A stretch of DNA of 64,000 nt from Listeria cossartiae subsp. cossartiae (GTDB taxonomy: Bacteria > Bacillota > Bacilli > Lactobacillales > Listeriaceae): assembly GCF_014224155.1 (NCBI RefSeq), contig NZ_JAASUI010000001.1, positions 1,054,001-1,118,000 on the forward strand, written 5' to 3'. The notes below the pieces were generated by a model. It did not search any database, was not told where the DNA came from, and was given only the letters and a program-made list of their open reading frames with translations. Numbering within the stretch: the stretch's first letter is position 1; each line of letters begins with the position of its first letter. Positions 38,129 to 48,365 of this stretch are shown here, piece by piece. The position numbers and the translations under genes were made by a program.

Positions 38129-39481
38129 ATGGAGCAAGATAAATATTTGACGGTAGCAGCCATAACCAAATATATTGAAAAAAAGTTTGAAGTAGATCCA
38201 TACATGAAACAAGTTTTTGTGCGCGGAGAAATTTCTAATTTAAAACAACCGGCGAGTGGACATCTATATTTTACGGTAAAAGATGAATTTGCGATGCTTC
38301 GTTCTGTCATGTTTCACAAAGCAGTTCAAAAGATTGGTTTTGTCCCAGAAGATGGTATGAATGTCCTAATCACAGGGCGGATTGGTGTATTTAACAAAGC
38401 CGGACGTTATCAGTTTTATGCAGAACACATGGAACCAGATGGCGTTGGGGCGCTTTATATTCAATTAGAGCAATTAAAAGCACAATTAGAAAAGGAAGGG
38501 CTTTTTGCGGAAACGCATAAAAAAGTGCTTCCTTCTTTCCCGTCCAAAGTCGCTGTAGTCACATCAAAAACGGGTGCAGCAGTTCGCGACATTCTAACAA
38601 CGATTCATCGCAGAATGCCATCTGTAGAAGTGATTGTTTACCCAACGATTGTTCAAGGTGAGAAAGCGGCACAGAAAATCGTCGAAAATATTGGTAAAAT
38701 TAATCAACGAAACGATATTGACGTCATGATTATCGGACGTGGTGGAGGTTCCTTGGAGGAATTATGGGCTTTTAATGAAGAACCAGTTGTTCGAGCGGTG
38801 TATGATTCCGATGTACCAGTCATCTCGGCAGTCGGGCATGAAACGGATTTTGCCCTAAGTGATTTTTCAGCTGATGTAAGAGCGGCAACACCAACTGCCG
38901 CAGCCGAACTTGCTGTCCCAGACTATCGTGATTTAGCAGAACGATTAGCAGAACGTCAATACCGATTACGAGCAGTAACAAGGCAATTATTAGAAAGAAA
39001 AGAACGTTCACTAGAGCAGCTGAAACAACATTTATTACTAAATGGTCCGAAACATCAATTAGAACAACAAATGGAACGGACAGATTATTTTGCAGAACGT
39101 TTAAATAATGCCTTTTCTAAACAAGTATTTGTTAAACAAACAGCATTCCAGCGATTAAATGATCGATTACATTACTATCACCCGAAAAAAGAAATTGAAC
39201 TTCAAAAAGAACAGATTGTGTTACGCCAACAAGCCTTAGATAAAGCGATGAAACAACTTTTGAAAGATAAACAACAATCTTTCTTTAGGCAAGTCGACGC
39301 GCTAGAACATCTGAGTCCTCTTTCTTTATTGAAGCGGGGATTTGGTGTAACGTATAAAGAGAATACGCTGGTCAAATCGGTCCAAGAACTTGAAGTTGGC
39401 GATAATATCCAAGTGAAAATGCAAGGCGGACACATAGATGCACTCATTACCGCGAAGGAGGAAGATACAAGTGGCAACTAA
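38129..39481 (+). CDS. xseA: Exodeoxyribonuclease VII large subunit
   Basis: XseA with XseB degrades single-stranded DNA. The 450-residue protein has an N-terminal OB fold (VRGEISNLKQPASGHLYFTVKD), the catalytic region VAVVTSKTGAAVRDILTTIHRRMP and VMIIGRGGGSLEELWAFNEE, then PVISAVGHETDFALSDFSADVRAATPTAAAE and a long coiled coil. Two adjacent ATGs exist; I use the second for spacing from GGATGTG. Its end overlaps xseB by 11 bases, fitting the usual pairing. Confidence 0.94.
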   Translation: MEQDKYLTVAAITKYIEKKFEVDPYMKQVFVRGEISNLKQPASGHLYFTVKDEFAMLRSVMFHKAVQKIGFVPEDGMNVLITGRIGVFNKAGRYQFYAEHMEPDGVGALYIQLEQLKAQLEKEGLFAETHKKVLPSFPSKVAVVTSKTGAAVRDILTTIHRRMPSVEVIVYPTIVQGEKAAQKIVENIGKINQRNDIDVMIIGRGGGSLEELWAFNEEPVVRAVYDSDVPVISAVGHETDFALSDFSADVRAATPTAAAELAVPDYRDLAERLAERQYRLRAVTRQLLERKERSLEQLKQHLLLNGPKHQLEQQMERTDYFAERLNNAFSKQVFVKQTAFQRLNDRLHYYHPKKEIELQKEQIVLRQQALDKAMKQLLKDKQQSFFRQVDALEHLSPLSLLKRGFGVTYKENTLVKSVQELEVGDNIQVKMQGGHIDALITAKEEDTSGN

Positions 39482-39698
39482 AAAGAAAACTTTTGAAGAA
39501 GCAATTGCAGAACTAGAAACAATCGTAGAAGCGCTCGAAAATGGTAGTGCCTCACTAGAAGATTCCCTCGACATGTATCAAAAAGGAATCGAATTAACGA
39601 AATTGTGCCAAGATAAATTACAAGCAGCAGAAAAACGAATGGCAAAAGTAGTCACAGATGCAGGAGAAGAAATTCCTTTTGAAGCGGATGGTGAATAA
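39471..39698 (+). CDS. xseB: Exodeoxyribonuclease VII small subunit
   Basis: The 75-residue helical-hairpin protein matches XseB: KTFEEAIAELETIVEALENGSASLEDSLDMYQKGIELTKLCQDKLQAAEKRM. It binds the coiled coil of XseA. The frame extends upstream, but AAGGAGGA seven to eight bases before GTG 39471 fixes the start. It overlaps xseA by 11 bases, and ispA follows two bases after its stop. Confidence 0.94.
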   Translation: MATKKKTFEEAIAELETIVEALENGSASLEDSLDMYQKGIELTKLCQDKLQAAEKRMAKVVTDAGEEIPFEADGE

Positions 39699-39700
39699 AT

Positions 39701-40582
39701 TTGCAAGATTTAACCTTTTTTCTAGAACAGTACAAAAAAGTAATCGATGAGTCGCTTTTTAAAGAAATAAACACACGTCATATTGAGCCTAAATTAAAAG
39801 AATCCATGTTGTATTCTGTTCAAGCAGGTGGAAAAAGAATACGGCCAATGCTTGTTTTTGCAACGTTACAAGCTTTAAAAGCAGATCCACTTTTAGGCGT
39901 AAAAACAGCAACTGCTTTAGAAATGATTCATACGTATAGCTTAATTCATGATGATTTACCGGCAATGGATAATGATGATTATCGCCGCGGGAAATGGACG
40001 AATCACAAAATTTATGGTGATGCGACGGCTATTTTAGCAGGAGATGCGTTGCTTACGCTGGCATTTTCTATTTTAGCGGAAGATGAAAATTTATCATTGG
40101 AAACACGCTTAGCTCTGATTAAGGAAATTAGTTTCAGTAGTGGCGCAGAAGGCATGGTCGGCGGACAACAAGCAGATATGGAAGCCGAAAACAAACAAGT
40201 CTCACTAGAAGAACTATCATCTATTCACGCGCGAAAAACAGGGGAATTATTAATTTTCGCAGTAACTTCTGCCGCGAAAATTGCTGAAGCTGCTCCGGAG
40301 CAAACAAAACGGTTGCGAATTTTTGCGGAAAATATTGGTATCGGTTTTCAAATTAGCGACGATATTTTAGATGTAATTGGCGATGAAACAAAAATGGGTA
40401 AAAAGACAGGGGCGGATGCTTTTCTGAATAAAAGTACCTATCCCGGATTACTCACGTTAGATGGTGCTAAAAGGGCATTAAACGAGCATGTTTCAATTGC
40501 AAAGTCAGCGCTTTCAGGACATGGTTTTGATGACGAAATTCTGTTGCAACTTGCTGATTTAATCGCACTTAGAGAAAATTAA
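39701..40582 (+). CDS. ispA: Polyprenyl (geranyl/farnesyl) diphosphate synthase
   Basis: This enzyme condenses IPP with allylic diphosphates to make farnesyl diphosphate, the precursor of undecaprenyl and quinone chains. The 293-residue protein has GGKRIRPMLVFATL, the first Asp-rich motif LIHDDLPAMDNDDYRRGK, GQQADMEAE, and the second motif ISDDILD. The start is TTG 39701; GGATGGTGA upstream is the likely ribosome-binding site. Bacillus has dxs next; here a cold-shock gene lies between. Confidence 0.93.
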   Translation: MQDLTFFLEQYKKVIDESLFKEINTRHIEPKLKESMLYSVQAGGKRIRPMLVFATLQALKADPLLGVKTATALEMIHTYSLIHDDLPAMDNDDYRRGKWTNHKIYGDATAILAGDALLTLAFSILAEDENLSLETRLALIKEISFSSGAEGMVGGQQADMEAENKQVSLEELSSIHARKTGELLIFAVTSAAKIAEAAPEQTKRLRIFAENIGIGFQISDDILDVIGDETKMGKKTGADAFLNKSTYPGLLTLDGAKRALNEHVSIAKSALSGHGFDDEILLQLADLIALREN

Positions 40583-40635
40583 TCATAATTATCTAGTAAT
40601 TTCAAAAAATTTTCACATATATAATTCAATTTGAT

Positions 40636-40664
40636 TTGCTTTTCCTAAAATACCGTGTTATACT
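40636..40664 (+). promoter_or_regulatory. Promoter of the cold-shock gene
   Basis: TTGCTT at 40636-40641, 17 bases, TATACT at 40659-40664. It gives a leader of about 110 bases before the start codon, typical of cold-shock mRNAs, which often use a long leader to control translation. Confidence 0.7.
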
Positions 40665-40759
40665 AATGTAAGATTATTTTTGTGGGTGAAAGATACGATT
40701 GTGAACAACTTTCCATCTCGTGCCGTTAAGCAAGAATAGTAAATAATTAGTGTGCATAA

Positions 40760-40981
<222 letters not shown>

Positions 40982-40998
40982 TTCTATTTTTTGAATAA

Positions 40999-41034
40999 GA
41001 AAAAGCAAATCATTTCGGTGATTTGCTTTTTTAT
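40999..41034 (+). terminator. Terminator after the cold-shock gene
   Basis: AAAAAGCAAATCA pairs with TGATTTGCTTTTTT around TTTCGG. Confidence 0.88.
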
Positions 41035-41058
41035 TTGTCTAAAACAACTTTACCTTGT

Positions 41059-41087
41059 TTGGTTTAACAGCAATTGTTTGCTATAAT
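41059..41087 (+). promoter_or_regulatory. Promoter for dxs
   Basis: TTGGTT at 41059-41064, 17 bases, TATAAT at 41082-41087 with a TGC extension. A strong housekeeping promoter. Confidence 0.75.
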
Positions 41088-41162
41088 AAGAACAATTAAT
41101 CGAGAAAAAAGACCTTGCACGCATTCATGCGAGCGACTCTTTGGAAAGTGAGTTGTTTTTAT

Positions 41163-42977
41163 TTGGATCTTTTACAGATAAAGGATCCCTCCTTTATTAA
41201 ACAGTTGGATATACATGAATTAGAAGCACTTGCGGCAGATATTCGCGCTTTTTTAATTACTTCTACTTCCAAATCAGGTGGGCATATTGGTCCGAACCTT
41301 GGTGTGGTAGAACTAACGATTGCGCTGCATTACACTTTTAATAGTCCGACAGATAAATTTATTTGGGATGTTGGTCACCAGTCTTATGTGCACAAAATCC
41401 TGACTGGAAGAGCGAATCAGTTTGATACATTACGCCAACACGGTGGTTTAGATGGATTTCCTAAGCGAAAAGAATCTATCCATGATGTGTTTGAAACGGG
41501 CCACAGCTCGACTTCTTTGTCAGCAGCAGCTGGAATGGTCATTGCGAGAGATATAAAAAAAGAAGACTTTTATGTAGTTCCTGTGATTGGTGATGGAGCG
41601 CTGACTGGCGGGATGGCCTTAGAAGCCTTGAATCATATAGGCGACATGGGTAAAAACATGATTGTGATTTTGAATGATAATGATATGTCGATTGCACCGA
41701 ATGTGGGGGCGCTCCACAATGTACTTGGAAAATTAAGAACATCCGATAAACCCCGACAAACAGAAACAAATGCCGGTAGTACTTTTTTTGAAGAATTAGG
41801 ATTTATGTACCTCGGACCAATTGATGGGCATAATTTAGAAGCTATTATTACTAACTTGGAATTGGCTAAACGCACGAAAGGTCCTGTACTCCTCCATATC
41901 GTCACGAAAAAAGGAAAAGGGTACCAACCGGCCGAATTGGACTCTCGTGGCACCTGGCATGGTACAGGGCCATACAAAGTCGAAACGGGTAGCTTTATTA
42001 AACCGATTAAGCATGCGCCGTCATGGAGTTCAATTATTAGTAATGAATTAATGCGTTTAGCAAAAACTGATGAACGCATTGTAGCGATAACTCCTGCAAT
42101 GCCGGTCGGGTCTAAACTAGAAAAATTTGCGCAAGCTTTCCCGGAACGGTTTTTTGATGTTGGGATTGCCGAGCAGCATGCGACAACGATGGCGGCTGGT
42201 TTAGCAACGCAAGGAATGAAACCTTTCCTCGCCATTTATTCGACCTTTTTACAGAGAGCTTATGACCAATTAGTTCATGATGTTAGCCGGCAAAAGTTGA
42301 ATGTCGTTATTGGGATTGACCGAGCTGGACTAGTTGGTGCGGACGGCGAAACACATCAAGGTATTTTTGATATTTCGTTTTTGAATAGTATTCCGAATAT
42401 GACGATTGCGATGCCAAAAGATGAAATCGAAGCAAAGCAGTTAATGGATACAGCGTTTGCTTATGATGATGGACCGTTTGCAATCCGTTATCCGCGTGGA
42501 AATGGACCTGGTACAGCGTTTACTGAATCAACCGAGCTTATCCCAGTCGGACAGTGGGAAACACTTATTCAGCCGATTGACGCCGTTATTTTAACTTTTG
42601 GACCAACTATCCAATTAGCGCTTAAAGCGGCGGAACGATTAGAGGCAGAAGGGCGTCATGTTGGTATAATTAATGCGCGCTACATCAAACCGTTAGACGA
42701 AACACTTTTACACCAAATTTTAAAGCGAAAAATCCCCATTTTAACTGTCGAGGAATCATTATTAAAAGGCGGATTTGGCGCGAGTGTGTTAGAATTTATT
42801 GAAGCGAATAATTATACGGATGTTGCGATACACCGAATTGGATTACCAGATGAATTTATTAGCCATGGTTCAGTACCGCTAATACTGGAATCATTCGGCA
42901 TATCGACAACTGGAATGGTATTAAAAATAAAAGAAATGCTCGCACAAAGCGAGAAGTTAAGGGCGAAGAGACTATGA
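41163..42977 (+). CDS. dxs: 1-deoxy-D-xylulose-5-phosphate synthase
   Basis: Dxs makes DXP from pyruvate and glyceraldehyde 3-phosphate, the first step of the MEP isoprenoid pathway, using thiamine diphosphate. The 604-residue protein has [22 protein letters not shown], the TPP motif [20 protein letters not shown] through [12 protein letters not shown], and transketolase parts [18 protein letters not shown] and the C-terminal domain. The frame is open to 41115, but TTG 41163 ([10 protein letters not shown]) fits the family start; the ribosome-binding site GGAAAGTGAG is moderate. The stop overlaps the tlyA start (ATGA). Confidence 0.94.
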   Translation: MDLLQIKDPSFIKQLDIHELEALAADIRAFLITSTSKSGGHIGPNLGVVELTIALHYTFNSPTDKFIWDVGHQSYVHKILTGRANQFDTLRQHGGLDGFPKRKESIHDVFETGHSSTSLSAAAGMVIARDIKKEDFYVVPVIGDGALTGGMALEALNHIGDMGKNMIVILNDNDMSIAPNVGALHNVLGKLRTSDKPRQTETNAGSTFFEELGFMYLGPIDGHNLEAIITNLELAKRTKGPVLLHIVTKKGKGYQPAELDSRGTWHGTGPYKVETGSFIKPIKHAPSWSSIISNELMRLAKTDERIVAITPAMPVGSKLEKFAQAFPERFFDVGIAEQHATTMAAGLATQGMKPFLAIYSTFLQRAYDQLVHDVSRQKLNVVIGIDRAGLVGADGETHQGIFDISFLNSIPNMTIAMPKDEIEAKQLMDTAFAYDDGPFAIRYPRGNGPGTAFTESTELIPVGQWETLIQPIDAVILTFGPTIQLALKAAERLEAEGRHVGIINARYIKPLDETLLHQILKRKIPILTVEESLLKGGFGASVLEFIEANNYTDVAIHRIGLPDEFISHGSVPLILESFGISTTGMVLKIKEMLAQSEKLRAKRL

Positions 42978-43798
42978 CAATAAAAAAAGAACGCGCAGAC
43001 ATTCTGCTAGTAGAACAAGGTTTATTTGAAACAAGAGAAAAAGCAAAACGCGCTATTATGGCGGGGATTGTTTATCGAAAAGAAGAACGCGTAGATAAAC
43101 CGGGAGAAAAAATCCCTGTAGACAGCGAACTTCAAGTGAAAGGGAAACAAATGCCATACGTCAGTCGTGGCGGCTTAAAATTAGAAAAAGCATTGCAAGT
43201 ATTTGATTTCGATGTGAAAGACAAACTGATGCTAGATATTGGTGCTTCGACAGGTGGTTTTACAGACTGCGCTTTGCAAAATGGAGCAAGACACTCGTAT
43301 GCCTTAGATGTTGGCTACAATCAATTGGCGTGGAAACTGCGTAATGATGACCGAGTTACCGTGATGGAACGAACTAATTTCCGTCATGTGACACCAGCTG
43401 ACTTTGCGGAAGGTTTAGCCGATTTTGCGACAATTGACGTTTCCTTTATTTCGCTCAAACTGATTTTACCAGTGCTTAGAACGGTACTTGTGACAGGCGG
43501 CGATGTGATGACGCTTATCAAACCACAATTTGAGGCTGGCCGGGAGCAAGTTGGCAAAAAAGGAATTATTCGCGATCCGGCAGTACATGCGTCTGTCGTG
43601 GAAAATATCGTTCAATTTGCGCTCGATAATGGTTATGACTTGATGGGACTTGATTTCTCGCCTATTACGGGAGGCGAAGGAAACATCGAATTTATCGCGC
43701 ACCTTAAATGGACTGGCGAAGAAACTGGAACAAGCCATTTAGAAGCAGATGCGATTACAAAACTTATCGAAAAAGCACATACTAAATTAGATAAATAA
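42974..43798 (+). CDS. tlyA: TlyA-family rRNA 2'-O-methyltransferase (YqxC)
   Basis: The 274-residue protein joins an N-terminal S4 RNA-binding domain ([28 protein letters not shown]) to an FtsJ-like methyltransferase domain. The SAM motif [19 protein letters not shown] and [14 protein letters not shown]-type region are present. TlyA in mycobacteria methylates rRNA; Listeria substrate is inferred from the family. It starts inside the dxs stop codon. It keeps the Bacillus order dxs-yqxC-ahrC-recN. A terminator follows. Confidence 0.88.
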   Translation: MTIKKERADILLVEQGLFETREKAKRAIMAGIVYRKEERVDKPGEKIPVDSELQVKGKQMPYVSRGGLKLEKALQVFDFDVKDKLMLDIGASTGGFTDCALQNGARHSYALDVGYNQLAWKLRNDDRVTVMERTNFRHVTPADFAEGLADFATIDVSFISLKLILPVLRTVLVTGGDVMTLIKPQFEAGREQVGKKGIIRDPAVHASVVENIVQFALDNGYDLMGLDFSPITGGEGNIEFIAHLKWTGEETGTSHLEADAITKLIEKAHTKLDK

Positions 43799-43802
43799 TG
43801 TA

Positions 43803-43836
43803 TACCGGAAAGCAGCGATGTTTTCCGGTTTTTGCT
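43803..43836 (+). terminator. Terminator after tlyA
   Basis: ACCGGAAA pairs with TTTCCGGT around a loop of about ten bases, followed by TTTTTGCTTTT. Confidence 0.8.
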
Positions 43837-43926
43837 TTTACCATGCTATTTTGGCTCGTTTTACGATGTATTTCCTATGTATAAAGTATTAAAGAAACTT
43901 TTCTTGCATAAATTTGCACTAAATCC

Positions 43927-43955
43927 GTGACTTTATGCGTTTTTTCGGATAAGAT
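43927..43955 (+). promoter_or_regulatory. Promoter for argR with upstream palindrome
   Basis: GTGACT at 43927-43932, 17 bases, TAAGAT at 43950-43955. A TGCATAAATTTGCA palindrome at 43905-43918 lies just upstream and resembles an ARG box half-pair, so self-repression is possible. Confidence 0.45.
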
Positions 43956-43988
43956 GTAAGTAGAAAATTATCGTGAGGTGAAGAAGGA

Positions 43989-44438
43989 ATGAATAAAGGT
44001 CATCGTCATATTATTATTCGAGAATTGATTACATCTAATGAGATTGACACGCAAGAGGATTTAGTAGAACTTCTATTAGAACGCGATGTGAAAGTCACCC
44101 AGGCAACCGTTTCCCGTGATATTAAAGAACTTCATCTTGTCAAAGTTCCAACACAAACAGGGGGCTACAAATATAGTCTTCCTGCCGATAATAGCTTTAA
44201 CCCACACCAAAAATTAAAACGCGCTTTGATTGATTGCTTTATTGGTATCGATAATGTGCAATTTATGATTATTTTAAAAGTAATGCCAGGTAACGGAAAT
44301 TCCGTTGGTGCATTAATAGATAACTTGGACTGGCCAGAAAAAGCTGGAACTATTTGTGGAGATGACACTTGCTTGATCATTTGTCGCTCAGAAGAAAATG
44401 CCAAAACATTAACAGATCGTTTTATCGATATGCTTTAA
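43989..44438 (+). CDS. argR: Arginine repressor ArgR/AhrC
   Basis: This regulator binds arginine and controls arginine synthesis and breakdown genes. The 149-residue protein has a winged-helix N-terminal domain with [16 protein letters not shown], the SR motif of the family, and a C-terminal domain for arginine binding and hexamerisation ([34 protein letters not shown]). The start follows AAGAAGGA. It stands between tlyA and recN as in Bacillus, with its own promoter. Confidence 0.94.
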
Positions 44439-44460
44439 AATTTGTTGGAGGTGAAAGATT

Positions 44461-46152
44461 TTGCTTCAAGAAATGACAATTAAAAACTTTGCTATCATCG
44501 AATCGCTTTCTTTAACTTTTCAAGAAGGGATGACGGTATTAACAGGGGAGACCGGCGCTGGTAAATCAATTATTATTGATGCGCTTGGTCTTCTTGTTGG
44601 CGGACGTGGGTCGGCTGACTTTATCCGCCACGGCGAGGAACGCTTGGAACTTCAAGGGCTATTCGGATTAGCAGAGGATAATCACGCTTGCCGCAATGCA
44701 CTTTTAGAAAATGGGATAGATGCTTCGGATGATATGGTTGTCTTGGAACGTAGCTTGTTTCGTTCAGGGAAAAACAGTTGCCGAATTAACGGGAAACTCG
44801 TAACGACCGTCCTCTTGCGCCAAATTGGTTCGAAATTAATCGATATTCATAGCCAACACGAACATCAAGAATTGATGAATGAGGAGTTTCATTTATCGTT
44901 ACTAGATCGTTTTGCTTCAGATAAAATCAAGCCGGCGCTAACCAAATATCAAACTAATTTTAAAGAATACCAGGCCATCGAAAAAGAATGGCAAAATTGG
45001 ACGAAGAATGAGCGGGAATTAGCACAGCGACTGGATATGCTTCGTTTTCAACAACAGGAAATCGAAAATGCTAATTTGCAAGCTGGTGAAGAGGATCGCT
45101 TATTAGAACAGAAAAACATCTTAGCTAATTTTGAAAAACTAAACGAAAATTTGCAAGGAGCTTATGCGGCGATTCAAGGCGAGCCTGGTGGACTGGAGTT
45201 TGTCGGGGAAGCGATGCGCCAAATGGAAACAGCGGCCAGCATTCACACCGACTATAAAGCAGTCAGTGAGGCGATTTCGTCTAGTTACTATATGTTAGAA
45301 GACAGCATGAGCCAAATTAGACAATCACTTGACCAGCTAGAATTCCAACCAGAAGAACTGAATCAAATTGAATCGCGTTTGAATGACTTAAATCAACTAA
45401 AACGCAAATATGGTAAAACAATTGAAGATATCATTCAATACGAACAAGAAATCAGTAGCGAAATGGAAAAATTATCGGATAGTGAATCGCATGTCGGCCA
45501 CTTAGAAACAAAATTAGCAACACGCAAAGCGGAACTAACCAAACAGGCGAACACGCTAACAGATATCCGTAAAAAAGCGGCGGTTATCTTAGAAAAACAA
45601 ATTAAACAAGAATTAAATCAACTTTATATGGAAAAAGCCATTTTTAGTGTGCGTTTTGAAGCAAACAAAATGGAACTGACAGAATCCGGCCAAGATAGCG
45701 TCGTTTTCTACATGTCCACTAACCCAGGGGAACCGCTAAAACCGTTAGCGAAAATTGCCTCTGGCGGTGAGTTATCACGAATGATGTTAGCTTTAAAAAC
45801 TATTTTCTCAAGACATCAAGGTATTACTTCCATCATTTTCGATGAAGTGGATACAGGTGTAAGTGGTCGAGTTGGTCAAGCTATCGCAGAAAAAATTTAT
45901 GCGGTGTCTGTGGGATCACAAGTGCTATGTATTAGCCATTTACCACAAGTTGCTGCCATGGCGAATCACCATTACTACATTACGAAAAAAGTACAAAACA
46001 AGCGAACAACAACTTCCGTCACCGTACTTAAAGGTGAAGATAAAGTAGAGGAAATCAGTCGAATGATTGCTGGAATAGAAGTCACAGAACTAACAAAACA
46101 ACATGCAAAAGAAATGATTGAACAAGCGGAAAAAGTAAAACAAACTTATTAA
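44461..46152 (+). CDS. recN: DNA repair protein RecN
   Basis: RecN is an SMC-like ATPase that gathers at double-strand breaks. The 563-residue protein has Walker A at 29-36 (GETGAGKS), a central coiled coil of about 300 residues, the ABC signature IASGGELSRMMLALK, and Walker B IIFDEVDTGVSGR. The start is TTG 44461 with GGAGGTG upstream. In Bacillus spoIVB and spo0A follow; here ptb follows directly. Confidence 0.95.
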   Translation: MLQEMTIKNFAIIESLSLTFQEGMTVLTGETGAGKSIIIDALGLLVGGRGSADFIRHGEERLELQGLFGLAEDNHACRNALLENGIDASDDMVVLERSLFRSGKNSCRINGKLVTTVLLRQIGSKLIDIHSQHEHQELMNEEFHLSLLDRFASDKIKPALTKYQTNFKEYQAIEKEWQNWTKNERELAQRLDMLRFQQQEIENANLQAGEEDRLLEQKNILANFEKLNENLQGAYAAIQGEPGGLEFVGEAMRQMETAASIHTDYKAVSEAISSSYYMLEDSMSQIRQSLDQLEFQPEELNQIESRLNDLNQLKRKYGKTIEDIIQYEQEISSEMEKLSDSESHVGHLETKLATRKAELTKQANTLTDIRKKAAVILEKQIKQELNQLYMEKAIFSVRFEANKMELTESGQDSVVFYMSTNPGEPLKPLAKIASGGELSRMMLALKTIFSRHQGITSIIFDEVDTGVSGRVGQAIAEKIYAVSVGSQVLCISHLPQVAAMANHHYYITKKVQNKRTTTSVTVLKGEDKVEEISRMIAGIEVTELTKQHAKEMIEQAEKVKQTY

Positions 46153-46166
46153 AAAAACGAAATTGC

Positions 46167-46195
46167 TTGCATATCGAATAGTTTTTGCTTAAAAT
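46167..46195 (+). promoter_or_regulatory. Promoter of the ptb-buk-bkd operon
   Basis: TTGCAT at 46167-46172, 17 bases, TAAAAT at 46190-46195. No sigma-54 element (TGGCAC-N5-TTGCA) is seen, unlike the Bacillus bkd operon. Confidence 0.6.
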
Positions 46196-46280
46196 GAATA
46201 AGGTAGAAATTATTACCTGGTCATAAAAACAACTACTAATTCGAAATGCGGCTTTTTTGTGCGATAAAGGAGTAATTTTT

Positions 46281-47147
46281 ATGACAAAAAGCAGATTTTT
46301 TACAGAAGTAGCAGACACAAGCTCATTTGTTTTTGCGGTAGCAGGCGCGGATGATGAAGTTGTACTAGAAACGATTCGCCTCGCATTAAACCAAAAACTA
46401 GGTAAATTTCTTTTATTCGGTAAAAAAGAAGACAAAACGTTAACCGCGAACGAAAGCGTTACATGGATTCAAGCAGATACAGCAGAAGCGGCAGCACAAG
46501 GCGCAATTTCAGCTGTGAAAAATAAAGAAGCAGACATTTTAGTCAAAGGCTTTATTCCAACGGCTACATTGATGAGTCACGTATTAAAAAAAGAAAACGG
46601 TCTTAGAACGAACCAATTACTAAGCCAAATTGCTATTTTTGATATCCCGACTTATCATAAACCACTGCTCCTAACAGACTGCGCCATGAACGTTGCACCA
46701 AAAACCAAAGAAAAAATCGCGATTACAGAAAATGCGGTCGCGGCTGCGCATAAGATCGGCATACCAAACCCCAAAATCGCTTTGCTAAGTGCCGTGGAAG
46801 AAGTAACAGAAAAAATGCCATCCACTGTGGAAGCGCGGGACGTTGTAGCTCATTTTGGCGATACTCTAAACATCGCAGGTCCATTAGCGCTAGATGTAGC
46901 CATTTCAAAAGAAGCAGCCCTTCATAAAGGTATTACCGATAGTTCGGCTGGTGAAGCAGACATCTTAATAGCACCAAATATCGAAACAGGAAATGCGCTG
47001 TATAAATCGCTCGTATACTTTGCAGGCGCTAAGGTCGGCAGTGCAATCGTCGGCGCGAAAGTACCAATTGTTATTTCCTCGAGAAATGATACACCAGAGA
47101 ATAAATTAGCTTCATTTATCTTAACCGTAAGAATGGTTGGGAAATGA
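46281..47147 (+). CDS. ptb: Phosphate butyryltransferase
   Basis: Ptb exchanges CoA for phosphate on butyryl- or branched acyl-CoA. The 288-residue protein belongs to the phosphate acetyl/butyryl transferase family, with [37 protein letters not shown] and the C-terminal [33 protein letters not shown] sets the start at ATG 46281. With buk it can make ATP from branched acyl-CoA or activate exogenous carboxylic acids. It heads the ptb-buk-lpd-bkd operon. Confidence 0.93.
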   Translation: MTKSRFFTEVADTSSFVFAVAGADDEVVLETIRLALNQKLGKFLLFGKKEDKTLTANESVTWIQADTAEAAAQGAISAVKNKEADILVKGFIPTATLMSHVLKKENGLRTNQLLSQIAIFDIPTYHKPLLLTDCAMNVAPKTKEKIAITENAVAAAHKIGIPNPKIALLSAVEEVTEKMPSTVEARDVVAHFGDTLNIAGPLALDVAISKEAALHKGITDSSAGEADILIAPNIETGNALYKSLVYFAGAKVGSAIVGAKVPIVISSRNDTPENKLASFILTVRMVGK

Positions 47148-47283
47148 TGAAATAATGTGAATAGACGGACTTTAACAAACTGAATGCAAAGGCTTTTATT
47201 TGATTACGCCCTACGTGTTACAATAGTCCATGGGAAAATGATAACCTACTGCATTTTTCACAATTAAATTTGGAGGAAAGCAA

Positions 47284-48351
47284 ATGTCTTTTGATGTTTT
47301 GACCATAAATCCTGGTTCCACGTCTACAAAACTCGCTGTTTACCAAGGCGATAAAGTACTTTTTGAAGAAACAGTCAGACACACAATGCAAGAACTAGCC
47401 GATTTTAATAATGTACAGGAACAATTTGATTTTAGATGGCAAGTTTTACGTCGAGTGATGGATGCATTTGGTTATGATGGAAAGAATTTACAAGCAGTAG
47501 TTGGTAGAGGTGGCTTACTTCGTCCAGTTGCTGGTGGTACATATATGGTTACAGAAAAAATGATAGCAGATTTAAAAGAGAATAAGTACGGAGAGCATGC
47601 CTCGAATTTAGGCGCAATGCTTGCGAAAAAACTAGCGGATGAGCTTGAAATCCCAAGTTTCATTGTCGACCCCGTTGTCGTTGATGAAATGCAGGCAATT
47701 GCCAGAGTTTCCGGGAATGCCTTTGTTGCGAGAAAAAGCATTTTCCATGCGTTGAATCATAAAGCAGCTGGTCGGAAAATTGCCAAACAACTAGGATCCG
47801 ACTATGAAAAAATGAATTTCGTTATTGCTCATCTTGGTGGCGGAATTTCGGTTGCAGCCCATCGGCAAGGGGAAGCAGTTGACGTGAATAACGCCTTAGA
47901 TGGAGATGGTCCTTTTAGTCCAGAACGATCTGGTTCACTTCCGATGAATGATTTTTTAGAAGCGTGCTTTAGTGGAAAGTGGACGAAACGTGAACTGCAT
48001 GATTTGATTGTTGGTCGTGGTGGGATGATTTCTTACTTAGGAACCAACAGTATGCTAGATGTAGAAGCTAGGGTGAAAGCCGGTGACGAAAAAGCCATCG
48101 AAGCTTTTGACGCAATGGCCTATCAGGTTAGTAAAGAAATTGGCGCATGTTCCGTTGTCCTTCAAGGAAATATTGACGCGATTATTTTAACTGGCGGACT
48201 TGCTAGAAGTGAGCTTTTCATAAAGAAAATTACCGAGCAAATAAACTGGATAGCCAGTGTGATTATAGAACCAGGAGAAGACGAATTAGAAGCACTAAAT
48301 AGCGGCGTACAACGCGTGCTCGCTGGTCTTGAAAAAGGAAAAGTGTATTAA
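47284..48351 (+). CDS. buk: Butyrate kinase
   Basis: Butyrate kinase converts acyl phosphate and ADP to the free acid and ATP, or the reverse. The 355-residue ASKHA-family protein has the opening LTINPGSTSTKLAVYQ, VVGRGGLLRPVAGGTY, and FVIAHLGGGISVAAH, plus the adenosine motif AIILTGGLARSE. GGAGG precedes the ATG. The 136-base gap after ptb contains an extended -10 (TG-T-TACAAT at 47219-47224), so a second promoter is possible. Confidence 0.94.
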   Translation: MSFDVLTINPGSTSTKLAVYQGDKVLFEETVRHTMQELADFNNVQEQFDFRWQVLRRVMDAFGYDGKNLQAVVGRGGLLRPVAGGTYMVTEKMIADLKENKYGEHASNLGAMLAKKLADELEIPSFIVDPVVVDEMQAIARVSGNAFVARKSIFHALNHKAAGRKIAKQLGSDYEKMNFVIAHLGGGISVAAHRQGEAVDVNNALDGDGPFSPERSGSLPMNDFLEACFSGKWTKRELHDLIVGRGGMISYLGTNSMLDVEARVKAGDEKAIEAFDAMAYQVSKEIGACSVVLQGNIDAIILTGGLARSELFIKKITEQINWIASVIIEPGEDELEALNSGVQRVLAGLEKGKVY

Positions 48352-48365
48352 AAGGAGGAGATAAT

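Noticed and set aside
41633-42235. Antisense frame inside dxs (about 200 codons)
   Set aside because: Shadow of a conserved enzyme gene, no ribosome-binding site or domain.
46153-46280. Sigma-54 promoter for the bkd operon as in Bacillus
   Set aside because: No TGGCAC-N5-TTGCA pair; a sigma-A-type TTGCAT-17-TAAAAT is present instead.
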